Positions 1 through 8,485 of a stretch of 38,874 nucleotides of DNA are shown here, in pieces. Position numbers and translations under genes: made by a program. This DNA is from Gammaproteobacteria bacterium (lineage in GTDB: Bacteria; Pseudomonadota; Gammaproteobacteria; Chromatiales; Chromatiaceae). The stretch spans positions 1 to 38,874 of the forward strand of contig JAGRGQ010000037.1 of assembly GCA_020445405.1 (NCBI GenBank), written 5' to 3'. The first letter of the stretch is position 1, and every line of letters begins with the position of its first letter. The notes beneath the pieces were generated by a model that made no database searches, was not told the DNA's origin, and worked only from the letters and a program-made list of their open reading frames with translations.

Positions 1-330
1 CACACCGTAGACGGTACCGTGTATCTCGTCAGCCCGGGGGTGTTCCAGCGTTATGCCCAGGAGCATCCCCAGATAGCGAAGCTTGCCAAGACAGAGAAGC
101 TCTCAGACTGGCAGTGGGCTCAGAAGAAGTTCGAAAAGTTGGGACTGCACCGCAAGCAAGACAATGGGCTGAACATCTGGACTTGCGAAGTCACCGGGCC
201 ACGCAAGTCGCGGCGGTTGCATGGCTACTTGTTGGCAGATGGCTCGGTGTTGTTCAACGAACCAATTCTAAATAATCCGTATTTGACGCTTTCGGTTGGC
301 GAAGCTCAGTCCAACAGTGGTGCTACATAA
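1..330 (+). CDS. MobH/TraI-type conjugative relaxase, C-terminal fragment (5' end outside window)
   Basis: The reading frame is open to the left edge (HTVDGTVYLVSPGVFQRYA...), so this is only the last ~110 residues of a longer protein. The segment VYLVSPGVFQRYAQEHP followed by W-rich and basic stretches resembles the C-terminal domain of TraI-type MobH relaxases carried by integrative conjugative elements. Such relaxases nick the transfer origin and pilot DNA into the recipient. The stop codon lies 3 bp from the stop of the convergent integrase gene, which fits an element end. The family is recognised from remembered similarity of a short tail only; the catalytic HD region is not in the window. 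Confidence 0.65.
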   Translation, partial: HTVDGTVYLVSPGVFQRYAQEHPQIAKLAKTEKLSDWQWAQKKFEKLGLHRKQDNGLNIWTCEVTGPRKSRRLHGYLLADGSVLFNEPILNNPYLTLSVGEAQSNSGAT

Positions 331-333
331 AGC

Positions 334-1608
334 TTAGCCCGCTCTGCGAGCACGAGCACCAATCTTCTTGGATGTCGGCTTGGAAGCTGACTCAGATGTA
401 TTTACAGCCGCCTCTTCTGCTGCCGAAAGATAATCAGCCCATGCCTGCATCATTTCACGGCGCTGGGAGAGCAGGATTGCCTTATTGTAAGTTGCGCGCA
501 CCTTGTTGCTTTCGACGTGGGCTAGCTGGCGCTCAATGGCATCGGGACGGAAACCCTGCTCGTTGGCCCAAGTGGAAAAAGTGGTTCGCCAACAGTGGGG
601 TGTTGTTCTCGGCCCCAGATTCATGTCACGCATGGCATACGACAATCTGTTGGGCGTCGTGAACCCCTTGCCGCTACGGTGAGGAAACAGATAGCGTCCA
701 CCTTCGGTAATTGGCCGAAGGTCTTCGATCACCTGGATTGCCTGATCAGAAAGAGGGCAGACGTGGTCGCGTCCGGCTTTCATCTTCTCCCCCGGTCGGC
801 GCCATACTTGTTCCTCAAAATCAAACTCGTTCCACTCTGCATCGGCTGCTTCGCCGGGTCGGCAGGCAGTTAGTGCAATGAGTCGCAGACACAGGGCAGT
901 TTCTGGGTAGCCACGGTAAGCCCGAAGCTCTCGATAGAAGGCGCGGGTCTGCTCGGCGGTCAAGACGGCCTTGCTTTGGCTGGGAGGTATCTTGAGCAGT
1001 CCGCGCAGCGTTGGTATCGGGTTGGCGTCGGCCAAGCCCCGTACGATTGCATACTCAAAAATTGCGTTCAGGTCGCCCTTCACATGAATCCCGGCCCAGG
1101 CACCGTGGGCTTTGCAGGCCTCCAGGACGGGACGTATCTCTTTGACTCCGATCTCACTGATTGGAATCTCGGCCAGCTTCGGTGCGAGGTATTTCCGGAT
1201 ACGGCTTTCCTTGGCGCGGTACGAGCCTGGCTTGTAGCTCGCTTTCACCTCAGCCAGATAAGCAGCCGAGACTTTGGCAAAAGAGCTTTCCATGGCTCGC
1301 TTGCGTTCTTCGAGTGTCTCGATATTGCGCCGCTTTATCTCTTGGCGGTCGTGCGATGGGTGAATGCCTTGCTTGACGAGCTGCCGTGCCGAGTCCCGCT
1401 CCGTTCGGGCATCTGATAGGCCTACATCAGGGTAGGGGCCGATAGCGTAAAGATTCTCCTTGCCATCAATGCGGTACTTCCAGCGCCAGAGCTTGCTGCC
1501 ATTTGGTTTGACCAAGAGGAACAGGCCGCCGCCATCACTGAGCTTATACGAGCGTGATTCCGGCTTCGCCGCCCTGACTTTGAGTTCGGTAAGTAGATCC
1601 TTTGGCAT
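334..1608 (-). CDS. Tyrosine-family site-specific integrase (P4-type) of an integrative element
   Basis: This 424-residue protein integrates and excises the element to its left. The N-terminus (LTELKVRAAKPESRSYKLSD, GGGLFLLV, LWRWKYR) is the arm-binding DUF4102-type domain of P4 integrases. A central SAM-like core-binding domain follows, then the catalytic domain with Arg in TACRPGEA, His-x-x-Arg in PHCWR, His in LAHVES and the nucleophile Tyr in ATYNKA. All expected catalytic residues are present, so it looks functional. I chose the ATG at 1606-1608 because GGAGGT sits just upstream; a longer frame reaching 1695 would translate through the repeat region and lacks this support. Its start faces the chromosome (ychF), the usual orientation for an integrase next to its attachment site. 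Confidence 0.9.
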   Translation of the reverse strand: MPKDLLTELKVRAAKPESRSYKLSDGGGLFLLVKPNGSKLWRWKYRIDGKENLYAIGPYPDVGLSDARTERDSARQLVKQGIHPSHDRQEIKRRNIETLEERKRAMESSFAKVSAAYLAEVKASYKPGSYRAKESRIRKYLAPKLAEIPISEIGVKEIRPVLEACKAHGAWAGIHVKGDLNAIFEYAIVRGLADANPIPTLRGLLKIPPSQSKAVLTAEQTRAFYRELRAYRGYPETALCLRLIALTACRPGEAADAEWNEFDFEEQVWRRPGEKMKAGRDHVCPLSDQAIQVIEDLRPITEGGRYLFPHRSGKGFTTPNRLSYAMRDMNLGPRTTPHCWRTTFSTWANEQGFRPDAIERQLAHVESNKVRATYNKAILLSQRREMMQAWADYLSAAEEAAVNTSESASKPTSKKIGARARRAG

Positions 1609-1635
1609 TGGCACCTCCAGGATGGGGGGGGGTCG

Positions 1636-1682
1636 GTACCCCCAAAATTTTTGAGCAGTACCCCCAACTGTACCCCCAAAAA
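1636..1682. repeat. Three direct repeats GTACCCCCAA upstream of the integrase
   Basis: GTACCCCCAA occurs at 1636-1645, 1658-1667 and 1670-1679, all in the same orientation, immediately upstream of the integrase ribosome-binding site. Spaced short repeats here fit arm-type binding sites for the integrase or its directionality factor. That role is inferred from position. Confidence 0.6.
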
Positions 1683-1818
1683 TCCTGGAATGCAAAATCC
1701 AACAGTAGACGTCGGCGGCTCAGAAGACCCAGGCTTTTTCAATGTAAGCTGTTGATTTTACGTTATATGCTTAGTCTATGGGTGGCTACTAACGTCTACT
1801 GAGGTATAGGAGAAATGA
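1683..1818. other. Probable chromosome/element junction (attachment region) next to ychF
   Basis: This 136-bp gap between the integrase-side repeats and the ychF stop must hold the element boundary if ychF is chromosomal. It contains a perfect 10-bp inverted repeat, CAGTAGACGT at 1703-1712 and ACGTCTACTG at 1792-1801. No tRNA gene is visible here, so a tRNA attachment site is not supported. The exact core cannot be set without the other end of the element. Confidence 0.4.
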
Positions 1819-2910
1819 TCAAACATTGAAGCGAAAATGAATAACATCCCCGTCCTGAACGATATAATCTTTTCCTTCCAGCCGAAGTTTCCCGGCTGCT
1901 TTTGCTCCTTGTTCGCCTTTGCAGGCAACAAAATCCTGATAAGCGATCACTTCGGCGCGAATAAAGCCCCTTTCGAAATCGGTATGGATTACGCCCGCTG
2001 CCTGTGGCGCCGTCGTGCCAACCGGGATGGTCCAGGCACGCACCTCTTTCTCACCCGCGGTAAAATAGGTTTCCAGGCCCAGCAGCTTGTATCCCGCACG
2101 AACCACCCGATTCAGGCCGGGTTCGGTCTGGCCGAGTTCCGCAAGAAACTCTTCCCTTTCGGCTTTTTCCAACTGAACGATCTCAGCCTCTATAGCGGCA
2201 CACACGGCGACTACGGATGAACCTTCGGTTGCAGCCAGTTGATTGACTTTTTCCAGCGCAGGATTATCTTCAAAACCCTCCTCCGCCACGTTCGCGACGT
2301 AAAACGTGGGCTTGATAGTCAACAGATGCAGATCGTACAAAGCCCGCCTTGCGTCATCATCGAGTCTCATTGCACGAACCGGTGCACCCGTATCCAGATG
2401 ATTGCTCACCGATTCCAGCAACTCTTTTAGTGCCAGTGCTTTTTTGTCACCGGTCCTGGCCTGCCGGGATGCCTTGTCCAGCGCTTTCTCCACCGACTCC
2501 AGATCCGCCAATGCCAGTTCAGTGTTGATGACTTCGATGTCCGAAAGTGGATCGACCCGGCCCGCGACGTGCACCACATCGTCATCCTCAAAACAGCGGA
2601 CAACATGACATATGGCGTCGGTTTCACGAATATTCCCCAGGAATTTGTTGCCGAGCCCCTCGCCTCGCGAAGCCCCGGCAACCAACCCTGCGATATCAAC
2701 AAACTGCATGGTGGTGGGGACAACTCTCTGCGGCTTTACGATGGACGCGATAACATCCTGCCGTGGATCAGGCAGTGGAACTATGCCGACGTTGGGATCG
2801 ATTGTGCAGAACGGGTAGTTTTCAGCCGCAATCGTTGCTTGAGTCAAGGCATTGAAGAGAGTGGACTTCCCCACATTGGGAAGCCCCACGATACCGCATT
2901 TGAAGCCCAT
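1819..2910 (-). CDS. ychF: Ribosome-binding ATPase YchF (Obg family)
   Basis: YchF is a cytoplasmic P-loop NTPase that binds ribosomes and prefers ATP to GTP. The sequence shows G1 GLPNVGKST (residues 9-17) and [16 protein letters not shown] for G3. NVAE stands where GTPases have NKxD, the substitution associated with ATP preference. A TGS domain ends the protein ([20 protein letters not shown]). The ATG at 2908-2910 gives 363 residues, the normal family length; an upstream extension to 3003 is not family-like. It is usually found beside pth, but here its upstream neighbour is manC and its downstream neighbour is the integrative element. Confidence 0.96.
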   Translation of the reverse strand: MGFKCGIVGLPNVGKSTLFNALTQATIAAENYPFCTIDPNVGIVPLPDPRQDVIASIVKPQRVVPTTMQFVDIAGLVAGASRGEGLGNKFLGNIRETDAICHVVRCFEDDDVVHVAGRVDPLSDIEVINTELALADLESVEKALDKASRQARTGDKKALALKELLESVSNHLDTGAPVRAMRLDDDARRALYDLHLLTIKPTFYVANVAEEGFEDNPALEKVNQLAATEGSSVVAVCAAIEAEIVQLEKAEREEFLAELGQTEPGLNRVVRAGYKLLGLETYFTAGEKEVRAWTIPVGTTAPQAAGVIHTDFERGFIRAEVIAYQDFVACKGEQGAKAAGKLRLEGKDYIVQDGDVIHFRFNV

Positions 2911-3036
2911 GGTCTTGTTCCGGCGGAAAAAACGGGGAGAATAGGGTAAATCGGCTCCGGTTTCCAGGACAACGGCGCCGGATCCAACTCCCGCTGTCAG
3001 CAAGCAAACTCTTTTTTGCTGCCAGTGCTGTGACGA

Positions 3037-4497
3037 TCAATCATCGGAATTGCGATTATAAATATCCTCAAAGCGCTGGATATCATCCTCCCCAAGGTAG
3101 CTGCCGGACTGCACCTCGATAATCTCCAGCGGAATCCGTCCGGGATTCTCCAGACGATGCAGCGTACCCAGGGGAATATAGGTGGACTGGTTTTCCGATA
3201 GCAGCAACGTCTCCTCTCCCCGGGTTACTCTTGCCGTTCCACTGACCACTATCCAGTGCTCCGCCCGATGGTGATGCATCTGTAGTGAGAGGCAGCCTCC
3301 GGGATCCACAGTCAGACGCTTCACCTGGTAGCGCTTCCCTTCATCGATAGGTTCAAAATTACCCCAGGGCCGATGAACCCGTTTATGGAACACATGTTCG
3401 TCACGCGACGCATCCCTCAGGTACTGGGTCACCGCTTTCACATCCTGGGCCTTTTCCTTGTCCAGCACCAGTACCGCATCGGGCGTTTCCACCACGATGA
3501 GATTGGAAACCCCCACGGCGGCAAGCATCCTGTGCTTGGCGATCAGCAGGTTGTCTCTGGCATCATGCGTAAAAATATCGCCATCCCTCGCATTGCCCTC
3601 GGCGTCGTGTTCGCTGACGTCCCAGAGCGCGGACCATGCTCCCACATCCGACCAGCCGGCATCCAACGGCAGTACGACCGCCTGCACCGATGTACCGTCC
3701 GCCTCAACCGGCAACTTTTCCATCACTGCGTAGTCGATCGAGTCGGAGGGGCAGGTGCTGAACAGTTTATTTTCGGGACGAAAAAAATTGCCGTCCCAAG
3801 TGCCCTTTGCGAACGCATCTTTGCAGACTGAGGCGATATCCGGGCGATAGGTTTGCAGCAATTCGAGCCAAAGCGACGCTTTGAGCATGAAAAGGCCGCT
3901 GTTCCATAGATAACTTCCGCTCTCCAGGTACTGGCGTGCCGTACTCAAATCCGGCTTTTCGACAAATGCATCAATTCGGTAAGTATCGCCGTTGCAGGCA
4001 AGCGCCGCACCTTTGCGTATATATCCATAACCGGTCTCCGCGCCCACCGGAACGATGCCGAAGGTAACGACCATTTGCCGTTCCGCCAGCCGTACGCCCT
4101 CTGAGACCACGTTGCGGAATTCCGCTTCCCGATGAATCAGATGGTCGGCCGGCATGACTATCATGGTCGGGTCCTCACCGGACGCCATTGCCATCAGTGC
4201 CGCCAGCGTCAGCGCGGGCGCGGTATTGCGTCCCACCGGCTCCAGCATGATTGCCATCGCCTCACGCTGCATCAGACGGAACTGTTCCGCCACCAGAAAA
4301 CGGTGCGCCTCATTGCAGACAATCAACGGCTTCATTAACGAGTCAACACCCTCGACGCCGTCAAGCCGACGCACCGTGGCCTGCAATAAGCTCTGCTCGC
4401 CCACCAGTGGCAGAAACTGCTTGGGATAGGCTTCGCGCGAAAGCGGCCAGAGGCGGGACCCTGAGCCTCCTGAGAGAATTACTGGTAGTAGCTGCAT
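3037..4497 (-). CDS. manC: Mannose-1-phosphate guanylyltransferase / mannose-6-phosphate isomerase (type II, bifunctional)
   Basis: This 486-residue enzyme makes GDP-mannose for capsule, exopolysaccharide or O-antigen. The N-terminal nucleotidyltransferase shows the pyrophosphorylase signature GGSGSRLWPLSR near residue 10, FVEKP and NSGLFMLKA. The C-terminal cupin-type isomerase domain shows RPWGNFEPID, QMHHHRAEHW and TYIPLGTLHRLENPG. Length and domain order match AlgA/CpsB/ManC. It is followed by ychF after 126 bp and separated from the chemotaxis genes upstream by 209 bp without a gene. No other sugar-nucleotide genes are in view, so which polysaccharide it serves is unknown. Confidence 0.95.
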   Translation of the reverse strand: MQLLPVILSGGSGSRLWPLSREAYPKQFLPLVGEQSLLQATVRRLDGVEGVDSLMKPLIVCNEAHRFLVAEQFRLMQREAMAIMLEPVGRNTAPALTLAALMAMASGEDPTMIVMPADHLIHREAEFRNVVSEGVRLAERQMVVTFGIVPVGAETGYGYIRKGAALACNGDTYRIDAFVEKPDLSTARQYLESGSYLWNSGLFMLKASLWLELLQTYRPDIASVCKDAFAKGTWDGNFFRPENKLFSTCPSDSIDYAVMEKLPVEADGTSVQAVVLPLDAGWSDVGAWSALWDVSEHDAEGNARDGDIFTHDARDNLLIAKHRMLAAVGVSNLIVVETPDAVLVLDKEKAQDVKAVTQYLRDASRDEHVFHKRVHRPWGNFEPIDEGKRYQVKRLTVDPGGCLSLQMHHHRAEHWIVVSGTARVTRGEETLLLSENQSTYIPLGTLHRLENPGRIPLEIIEVQSGSYLGEDDIQRFEDIYNRNSDD

Positions 4498-4706
4498 CTA
4501 TCGATCCCGAATTTGTTACAGCTGAGAGACGATGAAGTCAAGCCGATCGCCGGCACCGTTAGTCAGACTTGCGGGAAGCAGTCCGGCCGGATGCAACCGG
4601 ATAGCGGAGGACACTTTCAGGGTGTCGACAGGTAGCGCGGATTGAATTTCCAAAAATTCTGCCTCGGGAACTGTTAGGATTCCGATCATAGACCGGAAAC
4701 TCGGTA

Positions 4707-5009
4707 TTATCCAATGGTGAACAGCTTGTCGAAATTTGCTATGCGCAGGATATCCCTGACGCTGTCGCTGCCGTTTACCAGCGAGACTCCCGCTCTCTTA
4801 TCACCGTACTCCCTCAGTTGCAGCAGCATGCCCATCGCGGAACTGTCCATAAATTCCGCTTGCGACAGATCCACCACGTAACCTTTCGATCCAGGAGGCC
4901 AGGATTTATAGCCCTTAACGAACTCCTGATGGCAGGTGAAATCAAAACGGCCCGATACTTTGATGACCACTTCGTCCTTTTCCGGTGACTCAACTGTTTG
5001 TACTGGCAT
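4707..5009 (-). CDS. STAS-domain protein (anti-sigma-factor-antagonist type), last gene of the chemotaxis cluster
   Basis: A 100-residue single STAS domain. It opens with VVIKVSGRFDF and carries VDLSQAEFMDSSAMGMLL, in which Ser56 occupies the position phosphorylated in SpoIIAA/RsbV-type proteins. Such proteins act by phosphorylation-dependent partner switching, with a kinase/anti-sigma factor or another partner. The ATG at 5007-5009 is chosen because AGGAG lies 6 nt upstream; a longer frame to 5033 has no comparable signal. The upstream neighbour (5042-5368) is a paralogue with the same layout and Ser position. No RsbW-like kinase or PP2C phosphatase is in the window, so the partner is unknown. 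Confidence 0.85.
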   Translation of the reverse strand: MPVQTVESPEKDEVVIKVSGRFDFTCHQEFVKGYKSWPPGSKGYVVDLSQAEFMDSSAMGMLLQLREYGDKRAGVSLVNGSDSVRDILRIANFDKLFTIG

Positions 5010-5041
5010 GAGCAACTCCTGGGATAGATCCAATATTGGGA

Positions 5042-5368
5042 CTATGCGGCACCGGATCCGGTGTCCTCCATGTCAAACAACTGATGGAATCTTGAAACCT
5101 GCAGAATCTGCCGTACGTTGTCCCTGCAGCCGCTGATCCTGATTTGCGCGGCGTCGCCTCCCGCCCGCTCTCTGAGCAACAACAGCATTCCGAGCGCCGC
5201 GCTGTCGATATAATCGGTCCTGCTCAGGTCAATCTGGTAACGGGCTTTCTGCGCATCCACCATGCCGTAGGCATCCCGGAACGGTTTGTTCAACGAAAAA
5301 TCGAACCGACCCTCCACTCTGATGAAAATCTCCCGGCCGTCATTGGATACACTGCTCTTTATTGACAT
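5042..5368 (-). CDS. STAS-domain protein, paralogue of the downstream gene
   Basis: A 108-residue STAS-domain protein, with IFIRVEGRFDFSLNKPF at the N-terminus and IDLSRTDYIDSAALGMLLLL containing Ser56, the predicted phosphorylation site. It shares the VxGRFDF start and the xDS(A/S)A(L/M)GMLL core with the next gene downstream, which suggests tandem duplication. The ATG at 5366-5368 is preceded by AGGAG 7-8 nt away; the longer frame upstream would overlap the receptor gene at 5397. It starts only 28 bp after that receptor and is probably co-transcribed with it. A role in setting the output or composition of the chemosensory array is inference from context. Confidence 0.85.
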   Translation of the reverse strand: MSIKSSVSNDGREIFIRVEGRFDFSLNKPFRDAYGMVDAQKARYQIDLSRTDYIDSAALGMLLLLRERAGGDAAQIRISGCRDNVRQILQVSRFHQLFDMEDTGSGAA

Positions 5369-5396
5369 TTTTCGCTCCTGACGTGGTAAAAATAGC

Positions 5397-6617
5397 TCAA
5401 AATAGTTCAACTTCACCTGCGGACATGCTCTGCTGCACGACCGGCTTCCGCTGTGGCGATTCAAGCTCTTCTTCCAGTACACGCAATTGTTTCCTAAGGT
5501 CTGAGATTCTCGCCAGATTGCTCGACCAGTCTTCGCTCTGCGCGCCAGGTCCGGACAATCCATTGCCAACCAGCTCCATCAGATGCGACAACCGCTCCAT
5601 CCTGCGCTGTCCGTATTCCGTAAGCTGGGAGACAATATCCTCGAACTGCAGTGAACGCACCGAATCATTAACGCCGGATTCGATCTGCCGGACGACATCG
5701 GCAAGCCTACCGAGCCTGCCCTCGGTTTCCGCATTCACATTTCCGAGATAGGCCATCATCTCATCGACCCTGGATTTGGACTGGATTGCGAAGTTCATGT
5801 CTTTTGATGCAAGTCGGGAGACCGTCTTTCGCGCGCTGTCGATATTTTCGCGGGTTTCTCCGAGTACACCGCGAATCTCATCGTTGAAACGGTCGGAGCG
5901 CTGCGACAGGGACCGTACTTCGTCAGCAACCACCGCAAATCCTCTTCCGGCCTCGCCTGCCCGGGCCGCTTCGATAGCGGCATTGAGCGCCAGCAGATTG
6001 GTCTGATCGACGATCCCCTTCACGTCGTCGAGGAGTGTTTCGGCTTTGTTCATGTTCTGCACCATGTCGTCAATCTGCTCGACCATGTTCATGCCGTCTG
6101 CGCTGTTATTGACCACATGTTCGACAAAAAAACGCAGGACTTTGTCTGTCTCCTCGGCAAATTCCTGAAAATTGACCTGACTGGCGCCTGCTTCCTGACT
6201 CTTGCCTGTGGTATCGGACAGCATCGTGTAAACCATACTCTGCTGCGACTGTGAGAGTTCGTTCAATCCTTGAAACGATCGCTGTAACGTCCCCACCGCA
6301 TCCGACACCAACTTGCGCACCTGGTCCAGATCCTGCCGCATCTCTGCCGATAAACCACCGACCCCCGCATGGCACTCCCGAATCAGACCGTGAAACTCTT
6401 CATTGATCTTCCGGAGCACCTTTTCCCGGCCCGCACTCTCCATTGCATCGCGTTGCCCCCTTAATATCGACGGCATATTGGTGCCCGACCACAACAGGAC
6501 GATCACCGCCGCGGCGGCTAACGCGGTCCATCCGGCTTCCTGCAAAAAGAGAGCGATCATGACTGCCAGACTGCCTGCCAGTGGAAACACCAATTGAGTT
6601 AACAATCCCTTCTTCAC
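5397..6617 (-). CDS. Short membrane-anchored methyl-accepting chemotaxis protein with a VELF tail
   Basis: A 406-residue receptor-like protein. Two hydrophobic segments (about residues 7-25 and 30-48) form an N-terminal hairpin with almost no periplasmic domain. A coiled-coil signalling domain follows, with the tip [20 protein letters not shown] and [18 protein letters not shown]. Near the end is the motif [11 protein letters not shown], seen in other short receptors of this kind. With no obvious ligand domain it may sense the membrane or an internal partner. The C-terminus is ...GEVELF, matching the VELF ending of CheD in the same cluster. The start is GTG. A sigma-28-like promoter lies just upstream, so it may be transcribed apart from cheB. 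Confidence 0.88.
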   Translation of the reverse strand: MKKGLLTQLVFPLAGSLAVMIALFLQEAGWTALAAAAVIVLLWSGTNMPSILRGQRDAMESAGREKVLRKINEEFHGLIRECHAGVGGLSAEMRQDLDQVRKLVSDAVGTLQRSFQGLNELSQSQQSMVYTMLSDTTGKSQEAGASQVNFQEFAEETDKVLRFFVEHVVNNSADGMNMVEQIDDMVQNMNKAETLLDDVKGIVDQTNLLALNAAIEAARAGEAGRGFAVVADEVRSLSQRSDRFNDEIRGVLGETRENIDSARKTVSRLASKDMNFAIQSKSRVDEMMAYLGNVNAETEGRLGRLADVVRQIESGVNDSVRSLQFEDIVSQLTEYGQRRMERLSHLMELVGNGLSGPGAQSEDWSSNLARISDLRKQLRVLEEELESPQRKPVVQQSMSAGEVELF

Positions 6618-6649
6618 GCTACCAACCCTTTTTTACAATGACTCTCTCA

Positions 6650-6676
6650 TAGTCGGCTATTTCGCGTATAACTTAA
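6650..6676 (-). promoter_or_regulatory. Candidate sigma-28 (FliA) promoter before the short receptor gene
   Basis: On the minus strand TTAAGTTA and GCCGACTA are separated by exactly 11 nt. Each box matches 6 of 8 positions of the enterobacterial FliA consensus (TAAAGTTT-N11-GCCGATAA). The -10 box ends 32 nt before the GTG start at 6617. Confidence 0.45.
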
Positions 6677-6693
6677 CTTGGGCAAACCGAAAT

Positions 6694-7776
6694 TCACCGC
6701 TGGACAAGCTCCACCAGGCGCGGTGCAATCCGGCCCACTCCGAGTACCTCATCGGCGAAACCCCTCTTGACCGTCTCTCCCGGCATCCCCCAAACCACAC
6801 TGCTCTCCTTGTCCTGTACCAGAGTCAATCCCCCGGCTTTTTTTACCTCCCCCATACCGGCGGCACCATCACAGCCCATACCGGTCAGTATGACACCGAT
6901 GGCATTGGGACCGGCGCTGTGCGCCAACGACTGCAACATGACGTCCACTGAAGGTTTGTGACGGTTTACCGGCAGCCCATCATCCAGTTGACAGACGTAG
7001 CGGGCACCATCCCTTCTTACCAGTAAATGCCTGTCGCCCGGCGCAATATAGACGTGACCGGCCTGAATGGGCTGGCCGTCGCAGGCTTCGGCGACGCGCA
7101 TCCGGCTCTGTTTGTCGGCCCGTGCCGCAAACGGGCCGCTGAAAGCTGCGGGTATGTGTTGACAAACGACGATAGCCGGCATGTCGGGCGGCAGTTCGCT
7201 CAGCACCTCCTTGATCGCTTCGGTACCACCGGTCGAGGCGCCGATACCGATAATTCCTCCTTTAGCGACAAAGCGCGAACTGTTCCCGGATTTGCCTGGA
7301 ATAACATCCGCGGCGTGTCTTTGCTGAGCCCCCGCGCCCTGATGCGGCGCCGATTTTGGCCGTCGCTCCAGCGGAGTTACATGGGCATGGGCAGCCGAGA
7401 TGACTTTACCGGCGATCTCTTCGGCATACCCAGCAAGGCCCCTGGAGACGTCCACACTGGGCTTGGCAAAATAATCCACCGCCCCCAGTTCCAGCGCGCG
7501 CAGCGTAATTTCGGCGCCGCGCTCGGTCAGCGACGACACCATTACCACCGGCATGGGCCGCAAGCGCATCAGATTACCCAGAAAAGTGATGCCGTCCATG
7601 CGTGGCATTTCCACGTCCAGCGTAATCACGTCCGGGTGCAACCGCTTTATCATGTCACGTGCTTCATAGGGATCCGCCGCCGCGCCCACGACCCTCAGGC
7701 CTGGTGAAGAATCCAGAATCCTGGTCAGCAGCTGGCGCATCAGCATCGAGTCGTCGACTATCAGAACTTTTTTCAA
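6694..7776 (-). CDS. cheB: CheB: chemotaxis response regulator, protein-glutamate methylesterase/glutaminase
   Basis: CheB removes methyl groups from receptor glutamates (and deamidates glutamines) when phosphorylated by CheA, giving adaptation. The 360-residue protein has an N-terminal receiver domain with the acidic pair Asp8-Asp9, phosphoacceptor Asp54 (TLDVEMPRMDG) and Lys105. A basic, Ala/Gln-rich linker follows, then a C-terminal esterase domain with the triad Ser181 in GASTGG, His207 in CQHIPAAFSG and Asp in LTGMGCDGAAGM. Complete and normal in length. It follows cheD after 63 bp in the same orientation and is the last of the canonical che genes in the cluster. Confidence 0.97.
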   Translation of the reverse strand: MKKVLIVDDSMLMRQLLTRILDSSPGLRVVGAAADPYEARDMIKRLHPDVITLDVEMPRMDGITFLGNLMRLRPMPVVMVSSLTERGAEITLRALELGAVDYFAKPSVDVSRGLAGYAEEIAGKVISAAHAHVTPLERRPKSAPHQGAGAQQRHAADVIPGKSGNSSRFVAKGGIIGIGASTGGTEAIKEVLSELPPDMPAIVVCQHIPAAFSGPFAARADKQSRMRVAEACDGQPIQAGHVYIAPGDRHLLVRRDGARYVCQLDDGLPVNRHKPSVDVMLQSLAHSAGPNAIGVILTGMGCDGAAGMGEVKKAGGLTLVQDKESSVVWGMPGETVKRGFADEVLGVGRIAPRLVELVQR

Positions 7777-7839
7777 TCGGTTCCTCGCAATACTATCAAG
7801 TTCAGGTAAATCACCCGCACCTGAGGCGGTCGATGCGAT

Positions 7840-8481
7840 TCAAAACAACTCGACCGATCCGCCAACGGGGCTTTTTTCGATGTCCCTCTGGTACTGCCGT
7901 TCGCGCCACAGCAACGCGTCTTTGTGCAGGGTCTTTATCCGCTTAACCCACACCCGTCCGCTTGACGGCAGGTAGACGACCTTTCTCGGATAGATGTCGC
8001 CCAAGTCCTCTCCGACCAGCGGCAATCCTTCGATACGCAGGTATTCCCTGATGAAAGCAATATTATTGTTGCCGACATTACCCATGCCATCGATGATCCT
8101 GCCGCCGCCAAACACCTTGACTTCCAGATTCCTGCGCACTCCACCATGCTTGAGTATGTCGTTGATCATATGCTCCATTGCATAGTTTCCATAGCGCGTA
8201 GCGCTGCCCGCAATCCCCTCGTTACCGCCCCACCTGCCATCCGCCGAGGCGGGCAGCATAAAGTGATTCATACCACCTATACGATGCACCTTGTCCCGAA
8301 TACAGGCGGAGATGCAGGAGCCCAGTACCGTGGTAATCAGCTCATCCTGAACAGACACATAATATTCGCCCGGCAGCAGTCTTGCGGCCGGCATCTGTCT
8401 CGTTCTGTCCCAGTATCGATTAATGCTTTCAAAGCCCGGCAGAGGCTTTGGGATGTATCCATTTTTCCTGGCGTCTGGCAT
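7840..8481 (-). CDS. cheD: CheD: chemoreceptor glutamine deamidase
   Basis: CheD deamidates specific receptor glutamines so that they become methylatable, and in some systems interacts with CheC. This 213-residue protein shows the catalytic Cys56 in TTVLGSCISAC and His73 in GGMNHFMLP, followed by the conserved RYGNYAMEHMINDIL and KVFGGGRI segments. It is somewhat longer than minimal CheD (about 160) because of an N-terminal extension and a C-terminal tail ending GGSVELF. The last four residues equal those of the short receptor two genes downstream. cheR ends only 4 bp upstream. No cheC is in the window. Confidence 0.96.
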   Translation of the reverse strand: MPDARKNGYIPKPLPGFESINRYWDRTRQMPAARLLPGEYYVSVQDELITTVLGSCISACIRDKVHRIGGMNHFMLPASADGRWGGNEGIAGSATRYGNYAMEHMINDILKHGGVRRNLEVKVFGGGRIIDGMGNVGNNNIAFIREYLRIEGLPLVGEDLGDIYPRKVVYLPSSGRVWVKRIKTLHKDALLWRERQYQRDIEKSPVGGSVELF

Positions 8482-8485
8482 CGAT

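Noticed and set aside
334-1695. Longer integrase start at 1695
   Set aside because: It would translate through the GTACCCCCAA repeats and give an N-terminus unlike the family, whereas the ATG at 1608 has a GGAGGT ribosome-binding site.
1683-1818. tRNA gene as the integration target of the element
   Set aside because: No cloverleaf or conserved T-arm sequence could be found on either strand.
4498-4706. Strong terminator at the end of the chemotaxis operon
   Set aside because: Only short palindromes such as TCCGGCCGGA are present, with no following T-run on the minus strand.
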